Shown here piece after piece: positions 1 through 7,243 of a stretch of 7,243 nt of DNA. How positions within the stretch are numbered: the first letter of the stretch is position 1; each line of letters starts with the position of its first letter. The DNA comes from Actinomycetota bacterium (GTDB taxonomy: Bacteria; Actinomycetota; Actinomycetes; Mycobacteriales; Micromonosporaceae). The stretch lies in the NCBI GenBank assembly GCA_005885115.1, contig VAXX01000502.1, positions 1-7,243 of the forward strand. The letters are read 5' to 3'. The notes beneath the pieces are model-generated. The model had not been told where the DNA came from. It was given only the letters and a program-made list of their open reading frames with translations, and did no database searches. The translations under genes were made by a program, and so were the position numbers.

Positions 1-287
1 ACCAGGAAGATCACGATCGAGGTGAGGAAGATGGTCTTGCGGCCGTACAGGTCGCCGATCTTCCCCCAGATCGGCGTGGACACCGTGGTACCCAGCACGT
101 AGGCGGTGACCACCCAGGAAAGGTGGGACAGGCCGCCGAGTTCGCCGACGATGCGCGGCAACGCCGTACCCACGATGAAGTTGTCCAGCATCGCCAGCAT
201 CATGGCCAGCAGCAACCCGGGCAGCACGACCAGTACCTCACGCTGCATCCCGGCCGGTCGATCGCCGGCGGTGGTGGTGTCCGCCAT
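1..287 (-). CDS. MFS drug-type transporter (DHA2-like), N-terminal fragment
   Basis: Ninety-five codons are visible; the rest lies beyond the left edge. The product is an inner-membrane proton-coupled transporter of the 14-helix EmrB/QacA type, judged from two motifs. LDNFIVGTALP (residues 34-44) at the end of helix 1 matches the DHA2 motif usually written LDxTIVNVALP, with G replacing the second N. GKIGDLYGRK (75-84) after helix 2 is MFS motif A. A charged cytoplasmic N-terminus of about 16 residues precedes helix 1 (about 17-40); helix 2 is about 53-73 and helix 3 starts near 86. The ATG at 287 is preferred over an in-frame ATG at 248 because GAGGGGG sits 7 bases upstream. The substrate cannot be told from this part. 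No regulator gene is adjacent inside the window. Family assignment is firm; drug export is only an inference. Confidence 0.9.
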   Translation of the reverse strand, partial: MADTTTAGDRPAGMQREVLVVLPGLLLAMMLAMLDNFIVGTALPRIVGELGGLSHLSWVVTAYVLGTTVSTPIWGKIGDLYGRKTIFLTSIVIFL

Positions 288-417
288 CGTGCCGCCCCCT
301 CATCAATGGTCTAGCTGGCACAAACAATTGCCATCATCGACAGTATCGGACGGGGACGCGCCCCAGTTGAACCTTCGACCTGCTCCTGGACGCCATCGAC
401 CCTGGGCGGTAGCTCGC
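288..417 (-). promoter_or_regulatory. Intergenic region upstream of the MFS gene, including its ribosome binding site
   Basis: About 130 bases separate the transporter start from the ancestral stop of the reductase remnant. Positions 291-300 carry the GAGGGGGCGG Shine-Dalgarno context of the transporter. Positions 300-350 are clearly richer in A and T than the rest of the window and include the palindrome CAATTG (325-330), which fits a promoter region. I could not find a -35/-10 pair with normal spacing. The candidate -10 TACTGT (minus strand, near 343-348) has no good partner. The frame-shifted tail of the reductase reading frame runs through here as far as 311, probably without meaning. Confidence 0.4.
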
Positions 418-1249
418 TCAGCCGAGGGCGGCCAGGTCCTCGGCGGACAGGCGCATGCGGCCCCTGGTGCAGGGTCCAGGCGAGCCGTACCTGGTGCGGC
501 GTCGCGCCGTGCGCCCGCGCCACTGCGCGGATCGCTTCGCCGTGGTCGGCCGCCGTACCCGCCTCGCGGCCGGCACCGGCCAGCGCGAAGAAGGGTACGT
601 ACGCGATGCCCCGCTGCCCGCAGGTCCGTACCAGGTCGTCGTCGGTACGCCGCCAGTCGACCGCGTACCCGTTCTGGACGCAGACGACCGGCGCGATGGC
701 CGGTACCTCGTCCAGGTGGTCCACCCGCACGTTGGACAGGCCGAGGTGGCGGATCAGCCCGGCATCGCGCAGCGCGGCGAGAGCGGCGAAGCGCTCCGCG
801 ACCGAGTCCCGGCCCGGCCGCTGCATGATCCGCAGGTTCACCACGTCGAGGTGGTCGCGGCCGAGCCGGCGCAGGTTCTCCTCCACCTGGCCGCGCAGCG
901 CCGCCGGGGTGGTCGCCCCGGCGAGGCCGCGCACCGGATCCAGGCCCGGTCCGACCTTCGTCACGATCACCAGATCGTCCGGGTACGGCGCGAGCGCCTC
1001 CCGGATCAGGTCGGTGGCGTACCGGGTCGGGCCGCTACCGACGCCCAGGGTGCCGCCCGGTGAGACGTAGAAGGCCGCCGTGTCGATGTGGTTCACGCCC
1101 AGCTCCACCGCCCGGCGCAGCACCCTGATCGCCACGTCGCGATCAGGGTTCGCGGTGATCCGCATCGAGCCGAAGCCCATCCGGTTGACGGTACGGTCAC
1201 CGAGGGTCCAGGTGCCGGCAGCGGCCGCCGTGACCCCGTCGCTAGCCAC
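311..1249 (-). pseudogene. Aldo/keto reductase with a 3' internal deletion and frameshift
   Basis: Residues 1-265 read as an NADP-dependent aldo/keto reductase barrel. The start is GTG with no clear Shine-Dalgarno sequence. Catalytic positions D56 and Y61 (in HIDTAAFY) and K98 (in VTKVG) are present. The usual active-site His is Arg140 in LDVVNLR, which I recall from the YdbC-like branch of the family. After WTLHQGPH (ending at 455) homology stops and 47 unrelated residues follow to the TAG at 311. One frame over, RMRLSAEDLAALG and a TGA at 418-420 look like the true family C-terminus. The missing part is about 22 residues (about 65 bp), which normally holds the IPGT...N segment contacting the cofactor phosphate. 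The ancestral protein would be near 300 residues. It lies 22 bases after the lipoprotein gene and is probably cotranscribed with it. Activity is unlikely; an assembly error is the alternative. Confidence 0.75.
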
Positions 1250-1271
1250 CCGACGACCGTACTACGCGGCG

Positions 1272-1778
1272 CTACGGGGTGACGGAGATGGTGAGCGTGC
1301 CGTTGGTCGTACCGCTGAAGTAGTTGGTACCGCTGCCGTTGAGCCCGATCGAGGTGCCCTGCCAGGTGAAGCCGCCCGAGCAGGTGACGTCCGGGCTGAT
1401 GGACTGGATCAGGAAGATCTGGGTCAGGACCTTGCCCTGCGCGTCCGGCGAGAGGGTCTGGCTCTGCCCGGCGTAGTCGCCGTTGCCGGTCTGGCCCAGG
1501 CCGTTTCCGGCGCAGTTGCGGGTGTACCCGCCGCCCATGGTGATCTTCTTGATCCCCTCGGGATCGTTGGCCAGCAGGGTGACCCGGAAGTCGTCGCCCT
1601 TCTTGCCGGACACCGTACCGCTGCCGACGATGTCGGTCGCCGTGCTGTTCGTCCGGTTCTCCACGTGCCACTTGAGGGTCGGCGGGGTGGAGTCGGAGGT
1701 CGGCTTCGGTACCGTCTGGCAGGCGCTCGCGCCCAGCAGCACGGTCACGGTCAACAGGCCCAGCACTGACCTACGCAT
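1272..1778 (-). CDS. Putative secreted lipoprotein, function unknown
   Basis: The product has 168 residues. It begins with a classic lipoprotein signal: MRR, a hydrophobic stretch (5-16) and a GASAC box with Cys20 as the predicted lipidated residue. The mature part starts with a Pro/Ser/Thr-rich spacer (21-34) and continues as a small domain rich in Gly, Thr, Ser and Asn, with alternating polar and hydrophobic residues typical of an all-beta fold. Cys89 and Cys133 are the only other cysteines and could form a disulfide outside the cell. ATG 1778 is chosen over an upstream in-frame start because GAAGGAAG lies 5 bases before it and the signal peptide begins there. An Ig-like or adhesin-like fold is possible, but I recognise no named family. 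The reductase remnant follows after 22 bases. Confidence 0.8.
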   Translation of the reverse strand: MRRSVLGLLTVTVLLGASACQTVPKPTSDSTPPTLKWHVENRTNSTATDIVGSGTVSGKKGDDFRVTLLANDPEGIKKITMGGGYTRNCAGNGLGQTGNGDYAGQSQTLSPDAQGKVLTQIFLIQSISPDVTCSGGFTWQGTSIGLNGSGTNYFSGTTNGTLTISVTP

Positions 1779-1782
1779 GGTG

Positions 1783-1806
1783 TCTTCCTTCGGTGGGGGC
1801 CACCGA
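1783..1806 (-). promoter_or_regulatory. Ribosome binding site abutted by a perfect inverted repeat (lipoprotein leader)
   Basis: On the minus strand TCGGTGG and CCACCGA form a 7-bp perfect inverted repeat with a 3-base loop (1806-1790). The repeat runs directly into the Shine-Dalgarno GAAGGAAGA (1791-1783) of the lipoprotein gene. As RNA it would be a hairpin touching the ribosome binding site; as DNA it could be an operator. A weak -10-like TACCAT (minus strand, 1811-1806) overlaps its upstream edge, which would put a transcription start inside the repeat. The inverted repeat and ribosome binding site are plainly visible; the regulatory role is inferred. Confidence 0.4.
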
Positions 1807-1864
1807 TGGTAGGGGCGGGTCGGGCACCCGGCTCGGCTGTGTCCTGAGCCGGACACCGACAGGT
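1807..1864 (-). promoter_or_regulatory. Structured upstream region of the lipoprotein gene
   Basis: This stretch carries overlapping short inverted repeats that cannot all pair together. CCGGCTC (1828-1834) pairs with GAGCCGG (1846-1852); GTGTCC (1839-1844) pairs with GGACAC (1851-1856); CGGGT (1816-1820) pairs with ACCCG (1826-1830). The lipoprotein promoter should lie here or just downstream, but no strong -35 box is visible. GC-rich sequence gives such repeats by chance, so this is a location call more than a functional one. Confidence 0.3.
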
Positions 1865-1898
1865 TGATGCTGGGCATCATCAGGGTCGGCACGACCCT
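1865..1898 (-). terminator. Tandem stem-loops after the acyl-CoA dehydrogenase stop codon
   Basis: Seven bases past the TAG of the dehydrogenase, AGGGTCG and CGACCCT form a 7-bp stem with a 3-base loop (1898-1882). Two bases later TGATGC and GCATCA form a 6-bp stem with a 3-base loop (1879-1865). Neither is followed by a T-run, as is common for actinomycete terminators. Their position between two co-directional transcription units suggests they end the carboxylase operon and insulate the lipoprotein gene. Confidence 0.6.
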
Positions 1899-1905
1899 TT
1901 GGACG

Positions 1906-3066
1906 CTAGTACGAGCGGTCCTGACCGAGGACGTGCTGGGCGACGTAGTTGAGGATCATCTCCCGGGACACCGGCGCGATCCGCATGGCCCGGGTCAGAC
2001 CCAGGAGGGTGGCCACGCCGTACTCGGTCGTCATTCCGTTGCCGCCCATGGCCTGGATCGCGGTGTCCACGGCCAGCGCGGCGGCGTCGGCGGCCGCGTA
2101 CTTGGCCAGGTTGGCCGCGGTACCGGCCTCCAGCTCCCGCCCGGTGTCGTAGTACGTCGCCGCCTTGGCGACCATCAGCCGGGCGAGTTCGACCTGGATC
2201 TGCGCGTGCGCAAGGGGATGCGCGACACCCTGGTGGGTACCGATCGGGCGGCCCCACACGGCGCGGCCCTTGGCGTACCCGGCCGCGCGGCCCAGGGCGT
2301 ACCGGGCGGTGCCGATGGACGACGCGGCGACGATGATGCGTTCCGGGTTCAGGCCGGCGAACAGGGCCGGCAGCCCGGCGTCGGTACTCTCGCCGACGAG
2401 CGCGCCGGCCGGTACCCGGACGTCGTCGAGGTAGAGCAGCCACTGCCTCTCCGGCGCGGTGATCTCCATCTCCAGCGGCGACCGGGACAGACCGGGCGCG
2501 TCGGTGGGGACGAGGAACAGCGCCGGCTTCAGCTTTCCGGTCGCTTCATCGGCGGTACGGGCGACGACGAGCACCAGATCGGCCTCGTCCACGCCGGAGA
2601 TGAACGCCTTGCTCCCGCGCAACAGCCAGTCCCCGCCGTCGCGGCGGGCGATGGTGCCCAGCCGGTGGAAGTTGGAGCCGGCCTCCGGTTCGGTGATGGC
2701 GAAGACGACTTTGGTGGAGCCGTCGGCGATACCGGGAAGGTGGGCGCGGCGCTGTTCCGGCGTGCCGTGCCGGGCGAGCACGGTACCGGCGATCGCGGGC
2801 GACACCACGATCAGCAACAGCGGGCAGCCGGCGGCGGCCAGTTCCTCGGCGACGATGGACAGTTCGGTGATGCCGGCACCACCGCCGCCGTACCCGGTCG
2901 GCAGGTTGACGCCGAGGTAGCCGAGCTTGCCGGCCTCGGCCCACAGTTCGGTGGTGTGGCCGCCGGCCTTCGCCTTGCCGACGAAGTACCCGTGCCCGTA
3001 CCGGCGGCCGAGCGCGGCCACCGCCTCGCGCAGTGACTTCTGGTCGGGGGTGTCGTCGAAGTCCAT
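1906..3066 (-). CDS. Acyl-CoA dehydrogenase (AtuD/isovaleryl-type candidate)
   Basis: This is a 386-residue FAD-dependent dehydrogenase, the usual length. It would introduce the 2,3 double bond into an acyl-CoA and pass electrons to ETF. The helical N-terminal domain is about 1-120, the beta domain starts at FAITEPEAGSNF (122-133, family signature, with N where D is usual), and the C-terminal helices include GRPIGTHQG (272-280) and QAMGGNGMTTEYG (338-350). The catalytic EGT region of short- and medium-chain enzymes is replaced by APV (364-366). In contrast, LNPERI (239-244) places Glu242 where isovaleryl-CoA dehydrogenase has its base in LDLERL. The start ATG lies 2 bases after the alpha-subunit stop, with GGAAGG 6 bases upstream. 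It is the last gene of the operon and probably acts just before the carboxylase in the pathway. The exact substrate is unknown. Confidence 0.92.
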   Translation of the reverse strand: MDFDDTPDQKSLREAVAALGRRYGHGYFVGKAKAGGHTTELWAEAGKLGYLGVNLPTGYGGGGAGITELSIVAEELAAAGCPLLLIVVSPAIAGTVLARHGTPEQRRAHLPGIADGSTKVVFAITEPEAGSNFHRLGTIARRDGGDWLLRGSKAFISGVDEADLVLVVARTADEATGKLKPALFLVPTDAPGLSRSPLEMEITAPERQWLLYLDDVRVPAGALVGESTDAGLPALFAGLNPERIIVAASSIGTARYALGRAAGYAKGRAVWGRPIGTHQGVAHPLAHAQIQVELARLMVAKAATYYDTGRELEAGTAANLAKYAAADAAALAVDTAIQAMGGNGMTTEYGVATLLGLTRAMRIAPVSREMILNYVAQHVLGQDRSY

Positions 3067-3068
3067 GG

Positions 3069-4973
<1,905 letters not shown>

Positions 4974-4984
4974 CTCGCTCCTCA
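4974..4984 (-). promoter_or_regulatory. Ribosome binding site deciding the alpha-subunit start
   Basis: Reading the minus strand, the beta stop TGA (4984-4982) runs directly into GAGGAG, followed four bases later by ATG at 4973. The alternative GTG at 4985 would overlap the stop as GTGA and lacks its own well-spaced site. The ATG start gives MIRRLLVANRGEIA, the usual N-terminus of this family. Confidence 0.7.
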
Positions 4985-6544
4985 CATCCGGAAGACGCCG
5001 AAGTGTTCGGCACCCTGAACCGGTCCACTGTGGACAGCCGACAGCGCGATCCCCAGCACGGTACGGGTGTCCCGCGGGTCGATCACCCCGTCGTCGTAGA
5101 GCCGGCCGGACAGGAACAGCGCCGCCGACTCGGTGTCGATCTGCCGCTCGACCAGCTCCCGTACCCCGGCCGCCGCCTCCTCGTCGAACGGTTTACCCCG
5201 GGCGGCGGCCGCCTGCCGGGCCACGATCTCCATCGTGCCGGCGAGCTGCGGTCCGCCCATGACGGCGGATCTCGCGTTCGGCCAGGCGAACAGGAACCGC
5301 GGGTCGAAGGCGCGGCCGCACATGCCGTAGTTGCCGGCCCCGTACGAGGCGCCGATGTTCAGCGTCAGGTGCGGTACCCGCGAGTTGGCCACCGCGTTGA
5401 TCATCAACGCGCCGTGCTTGATGATGCCCGCCTGCTCGTACGCCGAGCCGACCATGTACCCGGTGGTGTTCTGCAGGAACAGCAGCGGGGTCGCCGAGGC
5501 GTTGGCGAGCTGGATGAACTGGGCGGCCTTCTGCGCCTCGGCCGAGAACAGGACGCCCTGCGCGTTGGCCAGCACCCCGACCGGGTACCCGTGCAGCTCG
5601 CCCCAGCCGGTCACCAACGCCGTGCCGTAGCGCGGTTTGAACTCGTCGAAGTCCGAACCGTCGAGGATACGCACCAGGATTTCCCTGGGGTCGTAAGGGA
5701 TCCGCAGGTCCGCGCTCGGGATCCCGAGCAACTCCTGCGCGTCGTACCGGGGCGGGGCAACGGTGTTCCGGGGTGGGGGACCGGCCTTGCGCCAGTTGAG
5801 CCGGCGTACCACCATCCGCGCCAGACCGATCGCGTCCCGTTCGTCACGGGCCAGGAAGTCGGCCAGGCCCGAGGTACTCGCGTGCATCAGCGCCCCGCCG
5901 AGGGCCTCGTCGTCGGTGTCCTCGCCGGTGGCCATCTTCACCAGCGGCGGCCCGGCCAGGAACACCTTCGCCTGCCCGGCAACGAAGATGGTGTAGTCGG
6001 ACATGCCGGGGATGTACGCGCCGCCGGCCGTGGCGGTGCCGAACACGACCGCGATCGTGGGCAGCCGGGCGGCACTGGCGGCGGTCAGATCCCGGAACAC
6101 CCGTCCGCCGGGGATGAAGATCTCCGACTGGGACGGCAGGTCGGCGCCGCCGGACTCGACCAGGTTGATCAGCGGTAGCCGGTTCTCGGCGGCGATCTGG
6201 CTCAACCGCTGGGTTTTCCGCAGCCCGTACGGGTTGATCGCCCCACCCCGTACCGTCGGGTCGTTGGCGATGATGAGGCACTCGACGCCTTCCACGGCAC
6301 CGATTCCGCCGACCACACCGGCGCCGACCGGGTAGTCGGTGCCCCAGCCGGCGACCGGGCACAGCTCCAGGAACGGCGCGTCCCGGTCCAGCAGCAGCTC
6401 GATCCGCTCGCGGGGCAGGAGCTTGCCACGGGCGTGGTGGCGTTGCGCGTACCCGGGTCCGCCACCCGCGACCGCGGCGGCCAGCGCCTCGTCCAGCTCG
6501 GCCAGGCGCTGCCGCATCGCCTCGGCGTTGTCGACCGCTGTCAT
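4982..6544 (-). CDS. Acyl-CoA carboxylase beta subunit (carboxyltransferase, MCC/GCC type)
   Basis: This 520-residue subunit moves the carboxyl group from carboxybiotin to an acyl-CoA and forms the holoenzyme with the alpha chain. Two crotonase-like halves are visible. The N-half has TAGGAYIPGMSDY (172-184) and VFLAGPPLVKMATGE (194-208). The C-half has FLQNTTGYMVGSAYE (356-370), GASYGAGNYGMCGRA (398-412) and WPNARSAVMGG (421-431). GNYGMCGRA and WPNAR resemble methylcrotonyl- and geranyl-CoA carboxylase beta chains rather than propionyl-CoA carboxylase. Published work on the Pseudomonas enzymes ties substrate choice to the size of one beta-subunit residue (Phe in MCC, Gly in GCC); I cannot place that position reliably by eye. 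The ATG overlaps the upstream gene's stop as ATGA, implying translational coupling, with GGAAGGGC before it. MCC versus GCC remains open. Confidence 0.93.
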   Translation of the reverse strand: MTAVDNAEAMRQRLAELDEALAAAVAGGGPGYAQRHHARGKLLPRERIELLLDRDAPFLELCPVAGWGTDYPVGAGVVGGIGAVEGVECLIIANDPTVRGGAINPYGLRKTQRLSQIAAENRLPLINLVESGGADLPSQSEIFIPGGRVFRDLTAASAARLPTIAVVFGTATAGGAYIPGMSDYTIFVAGQAKVFLAGPPLVKMATGEDTDDEALGGALMHASTSGLADFLARDERDAIGLARMVVRRLNWRKAGPPPRNTVAPPRYDAQELLGIPSADLRIPYDPREILVRILDGSDFDEFKPRYGTALVTGWGELHGYPVGVLANAQGVLFSAEAQKAAQFIQLANASATPLLFLQNTTGYMVGSAYEQAGIIKHGALMINAVANSRVPHLTLNIGASYGAGNYGMCGRAFDPRFLFAWPNARSAVMGGPQLAGTMEIVARQAAAARGKPFDEEAAAGVRELVERQIDTESAALFLSGRLYDDGVIDPRDTRTVLGIALSAVHSGPVQGAEHFGVFRM

Positions 6545-7243
6545 GCCAGCCCTTCCGGTACGTCGACCAGGCGCGAGCGCAGCCACTCGCCCAACGCCTT
6601 GCCCTGCGGATCGAATCGCGTCGATCCGGCCACCCCGGTGCCGAGCAGCCCGTGGACGACGAAGTTGAGCGCCCGCAGGTTCGGCAGCGGGTACCGGTCG
6701 ATGGCCAGGTCCGCCGTCTCGGGGAGCAGCTTCCGCAGCGCGTCGACGGTGAGGAAGCCCTGCAACCATTGGTACGAAAGCTCGCTGCGGGCCCAGACCC
6801 CGAGGTTGGCGTCGCCGCCCTTGTCCCCCGAGCGCGCCCCGACGACGGTGCCCAGCGGCATCCGCCGGGTCGGGCCGACCACGGCCGGCGGCGGCACCGC
6901 TGGTTGCGTCGGCACAGCGGGTTCCGCCAGGACCGGTGGCGGTGGGATCGCCACCCGCGAGCCCGACGGCAGCACGGCCACCTGCGCGACCTCCTGCTGT
7001 GGCAGCGATCCGGCGGTGAAGACCGGGACCGCGACGGCGTCGGCGGGCGGGGTGGTGAGGCTGCACCCGGGATAGGACGCGAGCGCCAGTTCCACCGCCG
7101 CCTGGGAGAACGCGCGTCCGGCCCGCTTCGGATCAGGATCGCTCAGGTGTACGTGCAGCAACGCGCTCGCCGTCTGCGTGGTGTCCGCGTCCGGACGGTC
7201 CGTCCGCGCGAGCGTGAACGTCAGCCCGTGCGCACCGACAGCG
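6541..7243 (-). CDS. AtuA/DUF1446 family protein, C-terminal part
   Basis: Codons are open to the right edge, giving 233 residues plus the stop; the N-terminal part is outside the window. It begins with the end of the DUF1446 (AtuA) core, including GLTFTLARTDRPDADTTQTA and a stretch on subunit-like beta structure. A proline-rich linker (about 6868-6960) follows, then a C-terminal domain opening with GARSGDKGGDANLGVWAR, the AtuA ferredoxin-like domain signature. AtuA was named from the Pseudomonas acyclic terpene utilisation cluster, where its biochemical role is unknown. Actinomycete homologues commonly sit next to carboxylase alpha/beta genes, as here. Its TGA overlaps the beta-subunit ATG. 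The TTG at 7161 is not a real start because conserved residues continue upstream of it. Family identity is well supported; function is not. Confidence 0.85.
   Translation of the reverse strand, partial: AVGAHGLTFTLARTDRPDADTTQTASALLHVHLSDPDPKRAGRAFSQAAVELALASYPGCSLTTPPADAVAVPVFTAGSLPQQEVAQVAVLPSGSRVAIPPPPVLAEPAVPTQPAVPPPAVVGPTRRMPLGTVVGARSGDKGGDANLGVWARSELSYQWLQGFLTVDALRKLLPETADLAIDRYPLPNLRALNFVVHGLLGTGVAGSTRFDPQGKALGEWLRSRLVDVPEGLA

Noticed and set aside
311..345. CAATTG palindrome and neighbouring partial repeats as a regulator operator for the transporter
   Set aside because: The arms beyond six bases do not match, and no regulator gene is adjacent in the window.
1779..1892. Longer start for the lipoprotein at 1892
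   Set aside because: It would bury the signal peptide behind 38 residues encoded by the hairpin region and lacks the ribosome binding site seen before 1778.
1864..3036. Long plus-strand reading frames such as 1864-3036, 3033-4031 and 4904-6178
   Set aside because: They lie opposite strongly supported dehydrogenase and carboxylase genes, have low-complexity Arg/Gly/Val-rich products with no motifs, and are the expected shadows of high-GC coding DNA.
6545..7066. Upstream extension of the beta-subunit frame (to about 694 residues)
   Set aside because: The extra residues are a shadow of the AtuA gene. The ATGA overlap and family length support the start at 6544.

Overview
The window is GC-rich (roughly 70% by eye, not computed). 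All six genes I can support lie on the minus strand, with short gaps and start/stop overlaps. This points to an actinomycete. The frequent GTAC words and the protein flavour would fit Micromonosporaceae, but the genus is a guess. In transcription order (right to left) there are three blocks.

Block 1, 7243 to 1906, is a tightly packed catabolic operon. It contains the C-terminal part of an AtuA/DUF1446-family protein, a biotin-dependent carboxyltransferase (beta) subunit, a biotin carboxylase/BCCP (alpha) subunit, and an acyl-CoA dehydrogenase. Neighbouring genes overlap or sit 2 bases apart, and two stem-loops follow the last stop codon. The same protein families occur together in the Pseudomonas atu (acyclic terpene) cluster, and the carboxylase and dehydrogenase types also occur in liu (leucine/isovalerate) pathways. 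The likely job is oxidation of a branched or prenyl-type acyl-CoA to its 2,3-enoyl-CoA and biotin-dependent carboxylation of the product. No enoyl-CoA hydratase, lyase or regulator lies inside the window, so the substrate is unresolved.

Block 2, 1864 to 311, has a structured leader with an inverted repeat touching the ribosome binding site, then a 168-residue putative lipoprotein of unknown function. After it, 22 bases on, comes an aldo/keto reductase. The reductase appears broken: about 65 bp are missing near its 3' end. This removes the conserved cofactor-binding segment and shifts the frame, while the ancestral last 13 codons and stop remain readable in another frame.

Block 3, 287 to the left edge, is the N-terminal third or less of a DHA2-type major facilitator transporter, separated from the reductase remnant by an AT-richer intergenic stretch.

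I see no mobile element, CRISPR array, tRNA or rRNA. I do not think the window holds a wholly new system. The points most worth checking are the reductase deletion, the apparent relocation of the catalytic glutamate in the acyl-CoA dehydrogenase, the leader inverted repeat, the substrate of the AtuA-linked carboxylase, and a strong preference for codon pairs that create GTAC.
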